Shown in pieces: positions 62,949 through 64,000 of a stretch of DNA of 64,000 bases. Under the pieces are notes generated by a model that did no database searches, was not told where the DNA came from, and saw only the letters and a program-made list of their open reading frames with translations. Position 1 is the stretch's first letter; each line of letters begins with the position of its first letter. The stretch covers positions 1,240,001 to 1,304,000 of the forward strand of contig NZ_CP091740.1 in the NCBI RefSeq assembly GCF_022014595.1, written 5' to 3'. This DNA comes from Solitalea lacus. Lineage in GTDB: Bacteria > Bacteroidota > Bacteroidia > Sphingobacteriales > Sphingobacteriaceae. The translations under genes and the position numbers were made by a program.

Positions 62949-64000
62949 ATGAAGAAGAAGAATAAAATTCTATGGTACTTGTTAGGTGCTATAGCGCTGT
63001 TAATTACTGTTGCTTTTGTTGGTAAGAAGAAAGGCTGGATTGGAGGCAAAAATGAAATAGAGGTTGGTGTTGATCAGGTAACTCGTCGTACAATTACTGA
63101 AACCGTTTCTGCCAGTGGTAAAATACAGCCAGAAGTCGAAGTAAAATTAAGCCCGGAGGTTTCAGGAGAGTTGATTGAAATTTATGTAAAGGAAGGCGAA
63201 CGTGTTAAAAAAGGTCAGCTCCTATGTAAAATTCGACCTGACTTTTATGCTTCCGATTACAGTCGTTCCGAAGCGATGGTGAATGAGGTGAAAGCTAACT
63301 TAGCTAATAGTCAAGCCCAGTTGGCTTCAGCTGAGGCCAGTTTTAAAAATGCTGAGGCTTCATACAAAAGAAACCTGCAATTATTTAAAGAAAAAGTTAT
63401 TTCACAATCAGAATATGATGCAGTCTTAGCGCAATATGAACAGTCTAAAGAAAGCGTTGCCGCTGCAAAACAAAGCGTTCAGGCTGCTAAGTATAGTGTG
63501 GCGTCAACTCAGGCCTCCTTACAGCAATCAGGAGTGAATTTGGCTAAAACTACAATCTACTCACCAATTGATGGTATTATTTCTTTATTAAGCGTTAAAA
63601 AAGGCGAACGTGTTTTAGGAACCGCCCAGATGCAGGGTACTGAAATTATGCGTATCGCAGATCTGAAAAGCATGGAAGCTGTTGTAGACGTAAATGAGAA
63701 CGATATTAACCGTGTTTCTATTAATGACACGGCAGATGTAGAAGTAGATGCATTCTTAGGTAAGAAATTTAAAGGAATCGTTACGTCAATTGCTAATTCC
63801 GCTTCTACAGCCAGTTCAACGGCAACTACTGATCAGGTTACTAACTTCCAGGTTAAAGTTCGTTTGTTGCCTTCATCATATGAAGCATCATTAAAGGTAG
63901 GGCAGGAATCACCATTCCGTCCGGGGTTGTCTACAACAGTTGATATTCAAACTAACAAGGTAACTAAAGTGTTGGCAGTTCCAATTCAGTCGGTAACTAC
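62949..64000 (+). CDS. RND/MacA-type periplasmic adaptor subunit, 3'-truncated
   Basis: Open from ATG 62949 to the window end (350 codons and two bases), no stop seen. Inner-membrane anchor (KILWYLLGAIALLITVAF), then the barrel/lipoyl start VTRRTITETVSASGKIQPE and VKLSPEVSGELIEIYVKEGE, a coiled-coil hairpin rich in Ala, Gln and Ser, the second lipoyl half (KTTIYSPIDGIISLL) and a beta-barrel part. It joins the TolC protein to an inner-membrane pump, probably MacB- or ABC-type encoded beyond the window. Confidence 0.93.
   Translation, partial: MKKKNKILWYLLGAIALLITVAFVGKKKGWIGGKNEIEVGVDQVTRRTITETVSASGKIQPEVEVKLSPEVSGELIEIYVKEGERVKKGQLLCKIRPDFYASDYSRSEAMVNEVKANLANSQAQLASAEASFKNAEASYKRNLQLFKEKVISQSEYDAVLAQYEQSKESVAAAKQSVQAAKYSVASTQASLQQSGVNLAKTTIYSPIDGIISLLSVKKGERVLGTAQMQGTEIMRIADLKSMEAVVDVNENDINRVSINDTADVEVDAFLGKKFKGIVTSIANSASTASSTATTDQVTNFQVKVRLLPSSYEASLKVGQESPFRPGLSTTVDIQTNKVTKVLAVPIQSVT

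Noticed and set aside
1-64000. tRNA, rRNA, CRISPR or insertion sequence
   Set aside because: No cloverleaf-like sequence, spaced repeat array, transposase or terminal inverted repeat was seen on reading; short RNA genes could still be missed without a covariance search.

Overview
The window reads as chromosomal DNA of a member of the Bacteroidota, most likely the Sphingobacteriaceae or a close relative (a Pedobacter- or Solitalea-like organism; this placement is inference). The evidence is an AT-rich composition, three SusC/SusD-type or TonB-dependent uptake loci, a type IX secretion (T9SS) cargo protein next to a PorP/SprF protein, many lipoproteins, LytTR/LytS signalling, TAnnTTTG-type promoter boxes and few Shine-Dalgarno sequences. 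No rRNA, tRNA, CRISPR array, insertion sequence or prophage was recognised.

Layout. (1) 1-3207: the 3' part of a repeat-rich T9SS cargo protein with MBG repeats and a C-terminal sorting domain, followed by PorP/SprF. (2) 3278-8740: two overlapping TlpA-like thioredoxin genes, the decayed end of a third copy, a single-span membrane protein and a TonB-dependent receptor. (3) 8741-24028: a 789-bp leader region, then SusC, SusD, a DUF4843 lipoprotein, a PKD-like lipoprotein, a secreted transglutaminase-like protein, a TlpA-like protein, an S46 dipeptidyl peptidase and two more TlpA-like proteins. This looks like a peptide uptake locus that joins disulfide reduction to dipeptide release. (4) 24092-27121: a lipoprotein polysaccharide deacetylase, a GH27 alpha-galactosidase and a small outer-membrane barrel protein. 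(5) 27455-37174: a long minus-strand run of secreted proteins and lipoproteins, mostly unknown, with TPR, ankyrin, WG and YD-like repeats. (6) 37301-42728: a TonB-receptor-like barrel, a LytTR response regulator and a LytS-type kinase with a lipobox. (7) 42920-47741: recA, nth, a SulP transporter, PPK2 and a small coiled protein. (8) 47742-54357: a second SusC/SusD pair with a Tat-exported metallophosphoesterase, preceded by four copies of a TAACGAT heptamer. (9) 54468-61454: small lipoproteins, a thioredoxin/DUF6952-like/peroxiredoxin module, a CsaA-like protein, a barrel protein, a DUF4136 lipoprotein, a carboxypeptidase-regulatory-domain protein, a NodB deacetylase and the wreck of a histidine kinase. 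(10) 61546-64000: TolC and the start of an RND-type adaptor that runs off the window.

How the parts may work together. The strongest candidate for an under-described system is region 3. An outer-membrane SusCD importer is linked with four periplasmic or surface redox/peptidase functions: three TlpA-type proteins and an S46 exopeptidase, plus a transglutaminase-fold protein. Region 2 repeats the same TlpA plus TonB-receptor idea on a smaller scale and shows active duplication and decay. Region 8 has an analogous layout for a phosphorylated substrate. All functional links are inferred from gene order and family knowledge; no substrate can be read from sequence alone.
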